The notes under the pieces were generated by a model. It did no database searches and had not been told where the DNA came from. It saw nothing but the letters and a program-made list of their open reading frames with translations. Below are positions 55,528 to 64,000 of a stretch of DNA of 64,000 nt, in pieces. The position numbers and the translations under genes were made by a program. Position 1 is the stretch's first letter, and every line of letters begins with the position of its first letter. Origin of the DNA: Collimonas sp. OK607 (lineage in GTDB: Bacteria; Pseudomonadota; Gammaproteobacteria; Burkholderiales; Burkholderiaceae_D); the NCBI RefSeq assembly GCF_900111995.1, contig NZ_FOKF01000022.1, forward strand, positions 28,662 to 92,661, read 5' to 3'.

Positions 55528-56944
55528 CACCCGGCCGCTGCGCAGCCTGCGCACGCAGCTGCTGCTGTGGCTGCTGGTGCCGCTGATACTGTTCGTCGGG
55601 TTCAGCATCTGGGTTACCTACACTAACGCCATCGAGATGGCCACCGTGGTGCACGACCGGATGCTGCTCGGGTCGGCGCGCATCATCGCGGAACAGATAC
55701 ACTACGAAGACGACGTATTGCAGGTGGTGATTCCCCCTGCCGCACTCGAGCTGTTTCAATCGGATTCGCATGATCGCGTGTACTACCGCGTGGTGGCGGC
55801 CAACGGCACGCTGCTGGCCGGGCAACTGGACTTACCCGATCCGCCGCGCATACCGCATAGCGAGGAAGCGGTCTATTTCAACGCCAGTTTTCGCGATGAC
55901 CCGGTGCGCATTGTCGCCTTTTCGCAACCGGTATTCGGCCTTCCCGCACAGGGCGCAGTACTGATCGAAGTGGCGCAAACCCAGCATTCCTACAAAGCGC
56001 TGTCGGACCGCATGTGGGGCCACACCGTGGTGCAACAGCTAGCTATCCTGGTATTGGTCGTGTTCCTGCTACTGCTTGGACTACGGCATGGCCTGGCGCC
56101 GATGATGCGCTTGCGAGATCGCGTGCAACGCCGCAAACCCGGCACCCTGGATCCGCTGGATACCACCCCGGTGCCGACCGAACTGGCGCCGCTAGTGCAC
56201 GCCATCAATGACTACGTGCAGCGACTGGACGACCACATGTCGGCGCATGGACGTTTCATCGCCAATGCTTCGCATCAGCTGCGCACGCCGCTGACGGTGC
56301 TCAACACACAGGTCAATTACGGCCTGCGCAGCGACGATGCACAAACCAAGGATGCCGCGCTGCGTGCCATCAACAAAGGCGTGCAACACGGGATCCGGCT
56401 GGTCAACCAGTTGCTGACGCTGTCCAACGCCGAAACCGGCATTGGCCACCCGCTGCGCCAAACCGATGTCAACCTGATCGAGATTGTGCAGACGGTTTTA
56501 GAAGAACTGGCAACGCTGGCGCAGACCAAGAGTATTGATCTCGGTTTCGAGTTTCACGGCGCCCCGGTGATGGTCCATGCCACGCCATCTATGTTGGAGG
56601 AACTAGTCGCCAACCTGGTCGATAACGCGCTGCGTTACACGCCCGCCGGCGGCATCGTGACCATTACGGTAAACGACGATGAAACCGTCATCAGGCTGTG
56701 CGTTGAAGATGACGGCCCTGGCATTCCAGTGGATGAACGGGAGCGTGTATTCGATCGTTTCTATCGCCTGCACCAGGACCGCTCGGATGGTTCCGGCCTG
56801 GGCCTGGCTATCGTGCGCGAGATTGCCCTGGCGAGTCAGGCTGAAATTGTTTTGTCGTGTCCGGCTACCGGCAAGGGATTGATCGTTACGGTCAGTTTTC
56901 CGGCTTTACCGAAGAAAAGCGGCGAAACAGGTGGGACAGAGTGA
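55517..56944 (+). CDS. Sensor histidine kinase (TctE-like)
   Basis: A 475-residue kinase from ATG 55517. TM1 (LLLWLLVPLILFVGFSIWVT) and TM2 (VVQQLAILVLVVFLLLLGLR) flank a periplasmic sensor of about 130 residues resembling the 2CSK_N domain of TctE. The H-box is NASHQLRTPLTVL, then N-box NLVDNALRYTPAGG, G1 DDGPGIPVDERERVFDRFY and GSGLGLAIVRE. TctE proteins sense tricarboxylates; here a porin gene follows at 57155, which may be a target (inference). Confidence 0.93.
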   Translation: MKPDTRPLRSLRTQLLLWLLVPLILFVGFSIWVTYTNAIEMATVVHDRMLLGSARIIAEQIHYEDDVLQVVIPPAALELFQSDSHDRVYYRVVAANGTLLAGQLDLPDPPRIPHSEEAVYFNASFRDDPVRIVAFSQPVFGLPAQGAVLIEVAQTQHSYKALSDRMWGHTVVQQLAILVLVVFLLLLGLRHGLAPMMRLRDRVQRRKPGTLDPLDTTPVPTELAPLVHAINDYVQRLDDHMSAHGRFIANASHQLRTPLTVLNTQVNYGLRSDDAQTKDAALRAINKGVQHGIRLVNQLLTLSNAETGIGHPLRQTDVNLIEIVQTVLEELATLAQTKSIDLGFEFHGAPVMVHATPSMLEELVANLVDNALRYTPAGGIVTITVNDDETVIRLCVEDDGPGIPVDERERVFDRFYRLHQDRSDGSGLGLAIVREIALASQAEIVLSCPATGKGLIVTVSFPALPKKSGETGGTE

Positions 56945-57154
56945 CCGCGTCCAGTGCAAAAAAAATAATATTTTTTTAAAAGATTACGCTTAGCTTTCAG
57001 AAGCAAGATTTAATTTTCAACGTTGTGGCGCAAAACCCACAGAGCAGGGACAGGCATTTCACTCTTTGAAAGCAATTAGTAAGCTAGCCAATTTTATAGT
57101 TTGCCTACTGATCCACGCGATCAGCAATTCAACTAATAAATATCTGGAGACAAA

Positions 57155-58288
57155 ATGAAAAAGTCGCTACTAGCGCTAGCAGTTCTGGGGATGATCGGCT
57201 GTATCAATACAGCATCCGCACAATCCAATGTCACCGTATATGGCCTGATCGACGCCACCATCAGCACCGTCAATCATGCAGACAAGGCCGGTGATCGCCT
57301 GACCGGCATCCCTGTTGCCTGGTTCAGCGGCAATCGGATCGGTTTCCGCGGTCAAGAAGATCTCGGCAGCGGACTCAAGGCAATTTTCAAACTGGAAGCC
57401 GAATTCGTGGTCGGCACCGGTGAAATGGATACACCAGGCGTATTGTTCAACCGCGATGCGTGGGTCGGTTTGAAAGACGATACTTTCGGCCAGGTCGTTC
57501 TGGGCCGTCAAAATACTCTGGCGCGCGATTTTTCCCAGATCTACGGCGATGCATACGGTTCCAAGCTCGGTCTGGAAGAAGGCGGCTACACCAACAACAA
57601 CAACTTCAAGCAACTGATTTTCTACTCGGGCAGCGCTACCGGCACACGCTACGACAATGGCGTGACGTGGAAAAAAGTATTCAATAACGGCGTGGTCGCC
57701 GGCCTTGGCTATCAGTTCGGCGAGACCGCTGGCCAGTTCGCACGCAATACCACCAAGTCCGCGGCGATCGGCTACAACGGCTCCAACTTCCTCGTTTCCG
57801 GTTTCATCAATCAGGCTGACGTCGGCAACGGCATCGACAGCACTCTCGAAAAGCACAAGTCCTATTCGCTGGGCGGTAGCTACATCTTTGATCTGGTGCG
57901 TTTGAACGCCGGCTATTTCCATTACACCGCAGAGCAAGGTGCACTCGGCAAGCGTAAGGACAATGCATATACCGTATCGGCCAAGTTCACGCCGCAAGGT
58001 TCGTTTGACTATGAACTCGGTTATCAAGTAATGAAAGCCGACAACGCCGCTTACAATGCGGCCGGAACCGGCACCCTGAACGCGTACGCTGACGCTAGCG
58101 GCTCGACCGCCACAGGAAGCGGCAAGAAATCCACTATCTATGGCTCGACCCGCTATCATTTATCCAAGCGTACCGAGCTGTATGTGGCAGCCGACTATAT
58201 GAAACTCACCGACGGCTATCGTGTGGCTTCAGCGAATGGCTTCAAGAACCAGACTGAATTTGCGGTAGGCATGCTCACCAAATTCTGA
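57155..58288 (+). CDS. Outer-membrane porin (Gram-negative porin family)
   Basis: A 377-residue porin. Signal peptide MKKSLLALAVLGMIGCINTA with cleavage after SA; mature start QSNVTVYGLIDATISTVNHA. RIGFRGQEDLGSGLKAIFKL and the ending EFAVGMLTKF are characteristic. CTGGAG precedes the ATG. A 210-bp AT-rich leader separates it from the sensor kinase gene, so it has its own promoter. Followed by a strong terminator. Confidence 0.94.
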   Translation: MKKSLLALAVLGMIGCINTASAQSNVTVYGLIDATISTVNHADKAGDRLTGIPVAWFSGNRIGFRGQEDLGSGLKAIFKLEAEFVVGTGEMDTPGVLFNRDAWVGLKDDTFGQVVLGRQNTLARDFSQIYGDAYGSKLGLEEGGYTNNNNFKQLIFYSGSATGTRYDNGVTWKKVFNNGVVAGLGYQFGETAGQFARNTTKSAAIGYNGSNFLVSGFINQADVGNGIDSTLEKHKSYSLGGSYIFDLVRLNAGYFHYTAEQGALGKRKDNAYTVSAKFTPQGSFDYELGYQVMKADNAAYNAAGTGTLNAYADASGSTATGSGKKSTIYGSTRYHLSKRTELYVAADYMKLTDGYRVASANGFKNQTEFAVGMLTKF

Positions 58289-58352
58289 TCTGTAAATTTA
58301 TGCGTTGATCACCCTCTTGCCGATGGATTTTTTTGAATCCAGGCATCAGGCG

Positions 58353-58389
58353 AAGCCGGCATGACTTTCGTCAGCGCCGGCTTTTTTTT
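58353..58389 (+). terminator. Rho-independent terminator of the porin gene
   Basis: AAGCCGGC pairs with GCCGGCTT and runs into eight T residues, 65 bp after the porin stop. Confidence 0.93.
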
Positions 58390-58539
58390 CAGATCGCCAT
58401 GCCTGACGCATGCTCTTCAGCACTATTCCATTACCTCAGTAACAGCTAAGTTTTAGCAACTATCCTGCTCTGCAATAGTCATAAGCTACCTGCCCCAATC
58501 CAAGGGCTTTTTCATAGCAAGATATTGTCAAAGGGCACC

Positions 58540-59136
58540 ATGGAAGAACTGAATCAATCGCTGTTTCTGCTGATCAATGCCAGCGCGCAGCCATCGGCGT
58601 TGTTACTGAATAGCGCCATGCTATTCGCGGAATGGCTGATTTTCCTGATTCCGGCCGGTTTGCTGCTAGGCTGGTTTCGTGGCGGTGAACAAACCCGCAA
58701 GTTGATGCTGGAAGCCGTCGTCTGTGGCGTTGTCGGTTTGTCGATCAGCGCGTTGCTTGGCGTATTGTGGCAACATCCGCGCCCGTTCATGATCGACCTC
58801 GGCACCAATTTTCTTGCGCACTCTCCCGATTCGTCGTTTCCCAGCGATCACTTGACTCTGCAATGGTCGGTGGCTTTCAGCCTTCTGCTGCACCCGCAAT
58901 TGCGCAAGGCTGGCGCGATCTTGAGCTTGCTCGGCCTGCCGATGGCATGGGCCCGGATTTACCTGGGCGTCCATTTTCCGCTCGACATGCTGGGTGCAGC
59001 AATAGTCGCAGCGCTTAGCGCAGGGCTCTGCCTTTACAGTGCAAAATGGTTTATCGGGCCGCTGTTCAAATCGGCTTCCTTCATCCATGGCCGTTTATTC
59101 GCGCCGTTCATCCGTCGTGGCTGGATGTTGAAATAA
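58540..59136 (+). CDS. PAP2-family phosphatase (BcrC-type undecaprenyl-diphosphatase)
   Basis: A 198-residue membrane protein from ATG 58540, with AAAGGG upstream. Five hydrophobic segments. PAP2 motifs: WQHPRPF, SSFPSDH (with Asp for the usual Gly, as in BcrC/YbjG) and ARIYLGVHFPLDMLG. It would dephosphorylate undecaprenyl diphosphate or lipid A on the periplasmic face. It precedes a QseBC-type two-component system by 58 bp on the same strand and may be co-transcribed with it. Confidence 0.9.
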   Translation: MEELNQSLFLLINASAQPSALLLNSAMLFAEWLIFLIPAGLLLGWFRGGEQTRKLMLEAVVCGVVGLSISALLGVLWQHPRPFMIDLGTNFLAHSPDSSFPSDHLTLQWSVAFSLLLHPQLRKAGAILSLLGLPMAWARIYLGVHFPLDMLGAAIVAALSAGLCLYSAKWFIGPLFKSASFIHGRLFAPFIRRGWMLK

Positions 59137-59194
59137 GCCAACTGCAAGGTAAAATCAGCCGGAGACGCGGTTTGAGCCATCGAGAGGAACGGGA

Positions 59195-59857
59195 ATGAGG
59201 GTATTGCTGGTGGAAGACGATCGCATGATCGGCGACGCAGTCCAGATGGCGTTGCGCGACGCCAGCCATGCCGTCGACTGGGTCCACGACGGCACGGCAG
59301 CCTTGAGCGCTGCAGCCAGCGAAAGCTACGACGTCATGTTGCTTGATCTGGGCTTGCCGCTGCAGGACGGATTTGCCGTGCTGCGCCAGCTACGGCAGCA
59401 AAGCAGCAGTTTGCCGGTGCTGATCGTAACGGCCCGGGATGCAGTCGAAGACCGTATCGGCGGCCTCGACCTGGGTGCAGACGATTACGTGATCAAACCG
59501 TTCGAGATGGGCGAATTGCTGGCGCGCATGCGCGCCGTGGTGCGGCGCAAAGCCGGTAACGCCAATCCGGTGATGAGCAACGGTTCCTTGTTTCTCGATC
59601 CCAGCACCCGCGAAGTTACCGTGGACGGCGTCGCGACCCGCTTGTCGGCCCGCGAATTCTCCTTGCTCCACGCGTTGTTGCTGAGGCCTGGGGCGATTCT
59701 GTCACGCCAGGAACTGGAAGACCGCATCTATGGCTGGAACGAAGAGGTCGAAAGCAATGCGGTGGAATTCCTGATCCATTCGATCCGTAAAAAACTGGGT
59801 GCGGCGTCGATCAAGAATGTCAGGGGGTTGGGATGGATGGTTTCAAAACAAGACTAA
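59195..59857 (+). CDS. OmpR-family response regulator (QseB/PmrA-like)
   Basis: A 220-residue regulator, MRVLLVEDDRMIGDAVQMAL. Phospho-acceptor Asp in VMLLDLGLPLQDG near 51, Lys in DDYVIKPFEMGELLARMRAV near 101, and a winged-helix domain with LSAREFSLLHALLLRPGAIL and VEFLIHSIRKKLG. It overlaps the kinase gene by 25 bp, so the pair is translationally coupled. Confidence 0.94.
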   Translation: MRVLLVEDDRMIGDAVQMALRDASHAVDWVHDGTAALSAAASESYDVMLLDLGLPLQDGFAVLRQLRQQSSSLPVLIVTARDAVEDRIGGLDLGADDYVIKPFEMGELLARMRAVVRRKAGNANPVMSNGSLFLDPSTREVTVDGVATRLSAREFSLLHALLLRPGAILSRQELEDRIYGWNEEVESNAVEFLIHSIRKKLGAASIKNVRGLGWMVSKQD

Positions 59858-61182
59858 GCCATTCATTGCAATTCCGGCTGTCGTTATGGCTCTCGCTGGT
59901 GATTCTCGCCATGGCGGTGCCGGCGGGTGTGTACTCTTTTTTTTCGGCTTTTCATGAAGCCAACGACCTGCAAGACGATCAGTTGCGCCAGGTTGCGGCG
60001 CTGGTGCTTAGCCGCGACTTGCCGCCGGCTACACCGGATCGTCGCGCAACAGGAAAAATGAAGGACAACGAATCGAAAGTCATCGTCCAGATCCTGGCGC
60101 CGGCACAAAGCGACGGCGACGACGACACGTCGCTGCACCTGCCCGCCGACCTGCGCGACGGCATACAAACAGTCAAGGTGGGCCATGTACCGTGGCGCCT
60201 GTTTGTCAAGCCGACCGCATCCGGCCAGCGGCTGGCCGTGGGCCAGCAGACCGAGGTGCGCGACGAGATTGCCCGCGACAGCGGCTTGAGAACCGTGATG
60301 CCATTCATGGTGTTGATCCCGATATTGATTGCGTTGGTCAGTATCATGGTGCGTGGCATGCTGCGGCCGATTGCAAAGCTGTCGCAAGAAGTCGACCGGC
60401 GCGACGACCAGGACATGCGTCCACTCGACGAGCAGCAGGTGGCGGATGAAATCCGGCCATTGATCGGCTCGATCAATCGCCTGCTGCGACGGGTTGCCGA
60501 CAACATGGATGCGCAGCGGCGCTTTCTTGCCGATGCCGCGCATGAGTTGCGCTCACCGCTGACAGCCTTGTCGCTGCAAGCGGAAAATCTCGCTGCAACC
60601 GACCTTTCGCCAGCCTCGAAAGCGCGCTTGCTACCGCTGCGGCAAGGCTTGAATCGCAGCAAAGCGCTGCTGGAACAATTGCTGACGCTGGCCCGTTCGC
60701 AAAATACCGGCGCCTCCCGAATCAGCCAGATCACCCAGGTATCCTTGCAAGCGGTACTACGGCGCGTGGTCGAGGATAGCTTGCCGCTGGCGCAAGCCAA
60801 CCAGATAGATATCGGGGTCAACGCCGATACTGAAGTTACGCTGGCGGCGCAGGAAGTCGATATCGTCGCCTTGATACGCAACCTGATCGACAATGCAATC
60901 CGCTATACACCGCCAGGCGGCAACGTGGAAGTACGTCTGCACGCGCAGCCTGGCCTGGTGACCGTTGAGGTAGAAGATAGCGGGCCTGGCATCCAGGAGA
61001 CGGAACGTGAGCGGGTTTTCGATCCCTTTTATCGCGTGCTGGGCAGCGATCAGGATGGTTCCGGCCTGGGCCTGTCGATCGTCAAGTCGATCGTGGCAAG
61101 GCTAAATGGCAAGATCGAACTGCAACATGCCCGCAGCGATGCGCCTTATGGCTTAAAGGTCATTATTCGCCTTCCTACTTGA
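59833..61182 (+). CDS. Sensor histidine kinase (QseC/PmrB-like)
   Basis: A 449-residue kinase. TM1 LSLVILAMAVPAGVYSFFSA and TM2 VMPFMVLIPILIALVSIMVR flank a periplasmic domain of about 120 residues with an acidic patch (SDGDDDTSLHLP) that could bind cations (inference). H-box DAAHELRSPLTAL, N-box NLIDNAIRYTPPGG, G-box DSGPGIQETERERVFDPFYR and GSGLGLSIVKSI are intact. Confidence 0.94.
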   Translation: MDGFKTRLSHSLQFRLSLWLSLVILAMAVPAGVYSFFSAFHEANDLQDDQLRQVAALVLSRDLPPATPDRRATGKMKDNESKVIVQILAPAQSDGDDDTSLHLPADLRDGIQTVKVGHVPWRLFVKPTASGQRLAVGQQTEVRDEIARDSGLRTVMPFMVLIPILIALVSIMVRGMLRPIAKLSQEVDRRDDQDMRPLDEQQVADEIRPLIGSINRLLRRVADNMDAQRRFLADAAHELRSPLTALSLQAENLAATDLSPASKARLLPLRQGLNRSKALLEQLLTLARSQNTGASRISQITQVSLQAVLRRVVEDSLPLAQANQIDIGVNADTEVTLAAQEVDIVALIRNLIDNAIRYTPPGGNVEVRLHAQPGLVTVEVEDSGPGIQETERERVFDPFYRVLGSDQDGSGLGLSIVKSIVARLNGKIELQHARSDAPYGLKVIIRLPT

Positions 61183-61241
61183 TATCCGCCTGATACCGCA
61201 CGCGCAATGCTCAGCACTTTGTCCGGTACTCAGCTCCAGAC

Positions 61242-62474
61242 TCAGATCACTCCCTGCTGCCGCAACTCCGCGATTTGCTCCGCACTTCTGCCGATGGCCG
61301 CCAGCACCTCTGCAGTATGCTGTCCCAGTTCCGGGCCTACCCAGTTGGTCTGGCCCGGGGTAGCAGACAGCTTGGGTACGATACCCGGCAAGTCGATCGG
61401 CTGACCGTCCGGTAAAACATGTTGCTGGATCATGTCACGCGCGCGGAAATGCGGGTCTTGGTGGATATCCGCTGCGGTATAGACTTTGCTGCTCGGTACT
61501 TCAGCCTGCTCCAGAACTTGCAGCACATGTTCCAGGTCGTGCTGCGAGGTCCATTCCGTAATTGCTGCATCGAGCATGTCGTTATTCTGCGCCCTGCCGT
61601 CGTTGCGCGCCAGGCGCGGATCTTCTGCCAGGTCGCTGCGGCCGATGGCATGCATCAGGCGTTTGAAGATGCTGTCGCCGTTGCCGGCGATGATGACATA
61701 GTGTTCGCCGCGCGCATCGCTTAAGCATGGATACGTGCTCGAAGGCGAAATGCCGGGAAAGCTGGCGCCGGTACGCTCGCGCACGAAACCGAACTCGGCA
61801 TATTCCGGAATCAGGCTTTCCATCACGCCAAACACGGCTTCGTACAAAGCGATATCGATGAACTGTCCTTTGCCGCCATTCGCGTTCAGATGGTGCATGG
61901 CCAACAGCGCGCCAATCACGCCATACAGCGAAGCCAGCGTATCGCCAATGCTGACGCCAACCCGCACCGGCGGCCGGTCCGGGTAACCTGCCAGGTTGCG
62001 CAAGCCGCCCATCGATTCGGCAATCGCGGCAAACCCCGGCCGCGCGTGGTAAGGGCCATCCTGGCCATAGCCGGAAACCCGCACCATGATCAGCTTCGGA
62101 TTAATCTTCGACAAATCCTCCCAGCCCAGGCCCCAGCCTTCCAGCGTACCGGGACGAAAATTCTCGATCACGATATCGGCATCCTTGACCAGGTCGCGCA
62201 CGATCTGCTGCCCTTGTTCCGATTTCAGGTTCAGCGTTACCGATTTCTTGTTGCGGCTCTGCGAATACCACCACAATGACGTGCCGTTATGCAGCTTGCG
62301 CCATTTGCGCAGCGGATCGCCGTCGCCCGGCGCTTCTATCTTGATCACCTCGGCGCCGAACTGGCCCAACAGGCTGGCTGCATAGGGTCCAGCAATCAAG
62401 GTGCCAAGTTCGATCACCTTGACACCCTGGAGCGAGGATTGCTGTTCTGCTGATGGCTGCTTCATTTCTGTCAC
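61242..62474 (-). CDS. CaiB/BaiF-family CoA transferase
   Basis: A 410-residue family III CoA transferase. It has VKVIELGTLIAGPYAASLLG, FGAEVIKIEAPGDGDPLRKW, ENFRPGTLEGWGLGWEDL and GYGQDGPYHARPGFAAIAES. The conserved catalytic Asp position near DGDPLRKW follows formyl-CoA/succinyl-CoA transferases rather than AMACR. It stands alone with its own promoter region; acyl donor and acceptor are unknown. Confidence 0.9.
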   Translation of the reverse strand: MTEMKQPSAEQQSSLQGVKVIELGTLIAGPYAASLLGQFGAEVIKIEAPGDGDPLRKWRKLHNGTSLWWYSQSRNKKSVTLNLKSEQGQQIVRDLVKDADIVIENFRPGTLEGWGLGWEDLSKINPKLIMVRVSGYGQDGPYHARPGFAAIAESMGGLRNLAGYPDRPPVRVGVSIGDTLASLYGVIGALLAMHHLNANGGKGQFIDIALYEAVFGVMESLIPEYAEFGFVRERTGASFPGISPSSTYPCLSDARGEHYVIIAGNGDSIFKRLMHAIGRSDLAEDPRLARNDGRAQNNDMLDAAITEWTSQHDLEHVLQVLEQAEVPSSKVYTAADIHQDPHFRARDMIQQHVLPDGQPIDLPGIVPKLSATPGQTNWVGPELGQHTAEVLAAIGRSAEQIAELRQQGVI

Positions 62475-62538
62475 CTGTCTCGATATTCTGTTTCTATATT
62501 GTGTTCATGCTGCGCATCGGCAGATTATAGAGGGTTAG

Positions 62539-62630
62539 GTAGGGTGGGTAAATTTTCTTGCCCACGTGTAGCGGGAATAAACGGTAGCGGTGAATTGGAA
62601 GTCACGCGTGGGCACAAGTGCCCACCCTAC
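62539..62630. repeat. REP/BIME-like element upstream of the CoA transferase gene
   Basis: Left arm GTAGGGTGGGTAAA-TTTTC-TTGCCCACGTGTAG; right arm CACGCGTGGGCACAAGTG with CCCACCCTAC. Two inverted hairpins, same family as at 37248 and 46967. The rest of 62475-62848 shows no gene. Confidence 0.87.
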
Positions 62631-62848
62631 GCACCTGTTTTTGGCGGCAACCTGAACGCGCGATGGCAGATCTAATGCTTCTCACTTGCAACAATTCCCT
62701 ACATTAATGCGTGCGCAACAGGTGGTTTGTATCAAAGAGTTAAAATGATTGATCTTGACGCCAACATTTGCAACCAGAAGTAACTCCTTTTGGCGATTGC
62801 CATGCTCCGGATTACTATTAGATAACTGATAAATGCGTAGGACATATC

Positions 62849-63190
62849 ATGAAAAAAATTGCGTTATTGGTACTTGCTGCTGCGGGCCTGATGGTCACCA
62901 GCTCGGCCAGTTTTGCCTACGGTTATTATGGCCATGGCGGCTTTTACGGCCCGCGCTTTGGCGTAACCATAGGCGGACCGTTGTATTGGGGTCCAGGCCC
63001 CTATTACTATCCGCCACCGGTGTATTACGCCCCGCCTCCGGTCTATGTAGCGCCTGAACCGCAAACCTATATAGAACAAGCCCCGAACTATGCGTATTAC
63101 TGTCCTAGTCCGGCAGGTTATTACCCGCAGATTCCACGCTGCCCCAAAGGCTGGATGAAGGTAACGCCGGACGAAGCTCAACCTAGATAA
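62849..63190 (+). CDS. Secreted Tyr/Pro-rich small protein
   Basis: A 113-residue protein. Signal peptide MKKIALLVLAAAGLMVTSSA with cleavage near SFA. The mature part is rich in Gly, Tyr and Pro (YGYYGHGGFYGPR, YYYPPPVYYAPPPVYVAP) and ends with a short domain CPSPAGYYPQIPRCPKGWM with two Cys. Such proteins are frequent in Burkholderiales envelopes without a proven role. It lies 14 bp upstream of a lipoprotein gene; both are probably one operon. Confidence 0.88.
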   Translation: MKKIALLVLAAAGLMVTSSASFAYGYYGHGGFYGPRFGVTIGGPLYWGPGPYYYPPPVYYAPPPVYVAPEPQTYIEQAPNYAYYCPSPAGYYPQIPRCPKGWMKVTPDEAQPR

Positions 63191-63204
63191 CAAGGCGGTG
63201 TGTG

Positions 63205-63765
63205 ATGATAAATGGAACTACCAAGGTAATCGCGGCCTCGATGGCCGTTTTGCTGACCGGCTGCGTAACAGCACCCTCCGGCCCGAACGTAATGGCACTG
63301 CCGGGCGCCGGCAAGAGCTATGAACAGTTTCGCAACGATGAAGCGGTCTGCCAGCGCGCAGCGCAAGACCGAGTAGGACCATATGCACCGCAAGCGGCGG
63401 CTGACAATGCAGTAGGTACGGCAGCGGCAGGTACCGTGATCGGCGCAGCGGCCGGCGCCCTGATCGGTGCAGCAACCGGCCGTGCCGGCGCCGGTGCGGC
63501 GATTGGCGGCGGCGTTGGTTTGCTGGCCGGCAGTTCGGTAGCCGGCGACTCGGCTTCCCGCAGCAGCTATGGAATGCAGCGTCAGTACAACAATGTGTAT
63601 ACCCAATGCATGTACGCCAAGGGTAACCAGGTACCGGTTTCGGGTGGCTATGCGAATAATCGCCGTCAATATGCGCCGCCTCCGCAGTACTCGGCGCCGC
63701 CGGATTATTATCCGCCGCAACGGGGGAACAGTTATGGGCCGCCGCCGGATTATGTGCCTTACTGA
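63205..63765 (+). CDS. Glycine-zipper lipoprotein
   Basis: A 186-residue lipoprotein from ATG 63205 (GTG 63202 is possible). The lipobox is LLTGC, with Cys near residue 20. A Gly/Ala-rich segment (GTAAAGTVIGAAAGALIGAA to GGGVGLLAGSS, about residues 70-113) forms glycine-zipper transmembrane-like helices of the YMGG/OmpA-zipper type. The C-terminus is Tyr/Pro-rich like the upstream gene product. Predicted outer-membrane anchored. Confidence 0.9.
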   Translation: MINGTTKVIAASMAVLLTGCVTAPSGPNVMALPGAGKSYEQFRNDEAVCQRAAQDRVGPYAPQAAADNAVGTAAAGTVIGAAAGALIGAATGRAGAGAAIGGGVGLLAGSSVAGDSASRSSYGMQRQYNNVYTQCMYAKGNQVPVSGGYANNRRQYAPPPQYSAPPDYYPPQRGNSYGPPPDYVPY

Positions 63766-63786
63766 TCGCGGTTGATCACTACCAGT

Positions 63787-63822
63787 ACAAAGACATGCTT
63801 TATGCATGTCTTTGTGCATTTT
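63787..63822 (+). terminator. Hairpin terminator after the lipoprotein gene
   Basis: ACAAAGACATGC-TTTAT-GCATGTCTTTGT, a perfect 12-bp stem, followed by GCATTTTG. The T-run is weak. Confidence 0.8.
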
Positions 63823-63946
63823 GGGGAGCGTTTTTTGATGTTGGCGTGTGTCTGCCGTCGCATCAAATGCGATGGCATGTACTCCGTGGTTCGTTAATTA
63901 GGGTCAGAGTCTAATGCCGTTAAGTTAAGCGGTTCAAAGGACCCGG

Positions 63947-63970
63947 TTGGCGGTTGTATACAACCGCCAA
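63947..63970. repeat. 24-bp perfect palindrome near the right edge
   Basis: TTGGCGGTTGTA and its complement TACAACCGCCAA abut with no spacer. It lies 6 bp beyond the stop codon of the partial minus-strand frame, so it may serve as its transcript end, or be an operator. An uncharacterised GGGTCAGAGTC segment, of the type found around small mobile repeats, lies 40 bp to its left. Confidence 0.6.
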
Positions 63971-63975
63971 AGCTG

Positions 63976-64000
63976 TTAACCTTCGGCGACGATGCTGTCC
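63976..64000 (-). CDS. Possible 3' end of a gene entering from the right edge
   Basis: The minus strand reads DSIVAEG then TAA. Only seven codons are visible, so the product cannot be named. The adjacent palindrome supports a gene end here. Confidence 0.25.

Noticed and set aside
57176..58159. 327-codon open frame opposite the second porin
   Set aside because: Antisense to a porin with signal peptide and terminal Phe; the antisense product has no recognisable features.

Overview
The window comes from the chromosome of a Gram-negative betaproteobacterium, most likely an Oxalobacteraceae member of the Collimonas/Herbaspirillum/Janthinobacterium type. This rests on the gene orders ispH-fkpB, radC-rpmB-rpmG and exbB-exbD-lpxK-Trm112-kdsB-adk, on two 16-stranded-type porins ending in Phe, and on the moderately GC-rich base composition. 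The genus is an inference. No rRNA, tRNA, CRISPR array or prophage was seen.

Regions. 1-2241: branched-chain amino acid ABC transporter (livG partial, livM, livH) behind a leader with a 34-codon ORF whose stop codon lies inside a terminator hairpin. 2900-4343: ispH and fkpB. 4486-17280: an insertion of about 12.8 kb that appears to split radC. It carries a porin, a MalEFGK-type sugar ABC importer, a LacI-family repressor, a fumarase/aspartase-superfamily lyase and glucokinase, then degenerate direct repeats, a truncated IS1182-type transposase and the 3' remnant of radC. 17638-18064: rpmB, rpmG. 18170-25023: quinone oxidoreductase with its LysR regulator, acyl-CoA desaturase, MscS channel, RsmB-like methyltransferase, purN. 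25176-27416: barstar/barnase-type pair and a patatin-like lipase. 27654-34350: H+-pyrophosphatase with an OmpA-like tail, adk, kdsB, Trm112 protein, lpxK, exbD, exbB. 34351-35044: a non-coding stretch with three ungapped copies of a 57-bp unit. 35045-37154: xseA and sodB. 37406-45275: a TetR-controlled fatty acyl-CoA degradation cluster. 45574-49969: ugpBAEC behind a Pho box. 50015-54643: penicillin/AHL acylase family protein, a small hypothetical protein, ferritin-like protein, amidohydrolase. 54853-61182: two two-component systems, one followed by a porin and one preceded by a BcrC-type phosphatase. 61242 to the end: CoA transferase, a Tyr/Pro-rich secreted protein, a glycine-zipper lipoprotein and the extreme 3' end of an unknown gene.

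How genes work together. In the inserted block the repressor gene sits between two transcription units whose promoters share one design: TTGACA, 17 bp, a -10 box, then an AAGCGCTT operator at the expected start site. Import (ABC operon) and catabolism (lyase plus glucokinase) of one substrate are therefore probably co-induced. In the lipid cluster the same 14-bp palindrome lies upstream of both the thiolase/fadB operon and the convergent acyl-CoA dehydrogenase/SDR/CoA-transferase/SCP2 operon, which predicts one regulon. A dispersed palindromic element (core GTAGGGTGGGCA) occurs four times, once between ugpB and ugpA.
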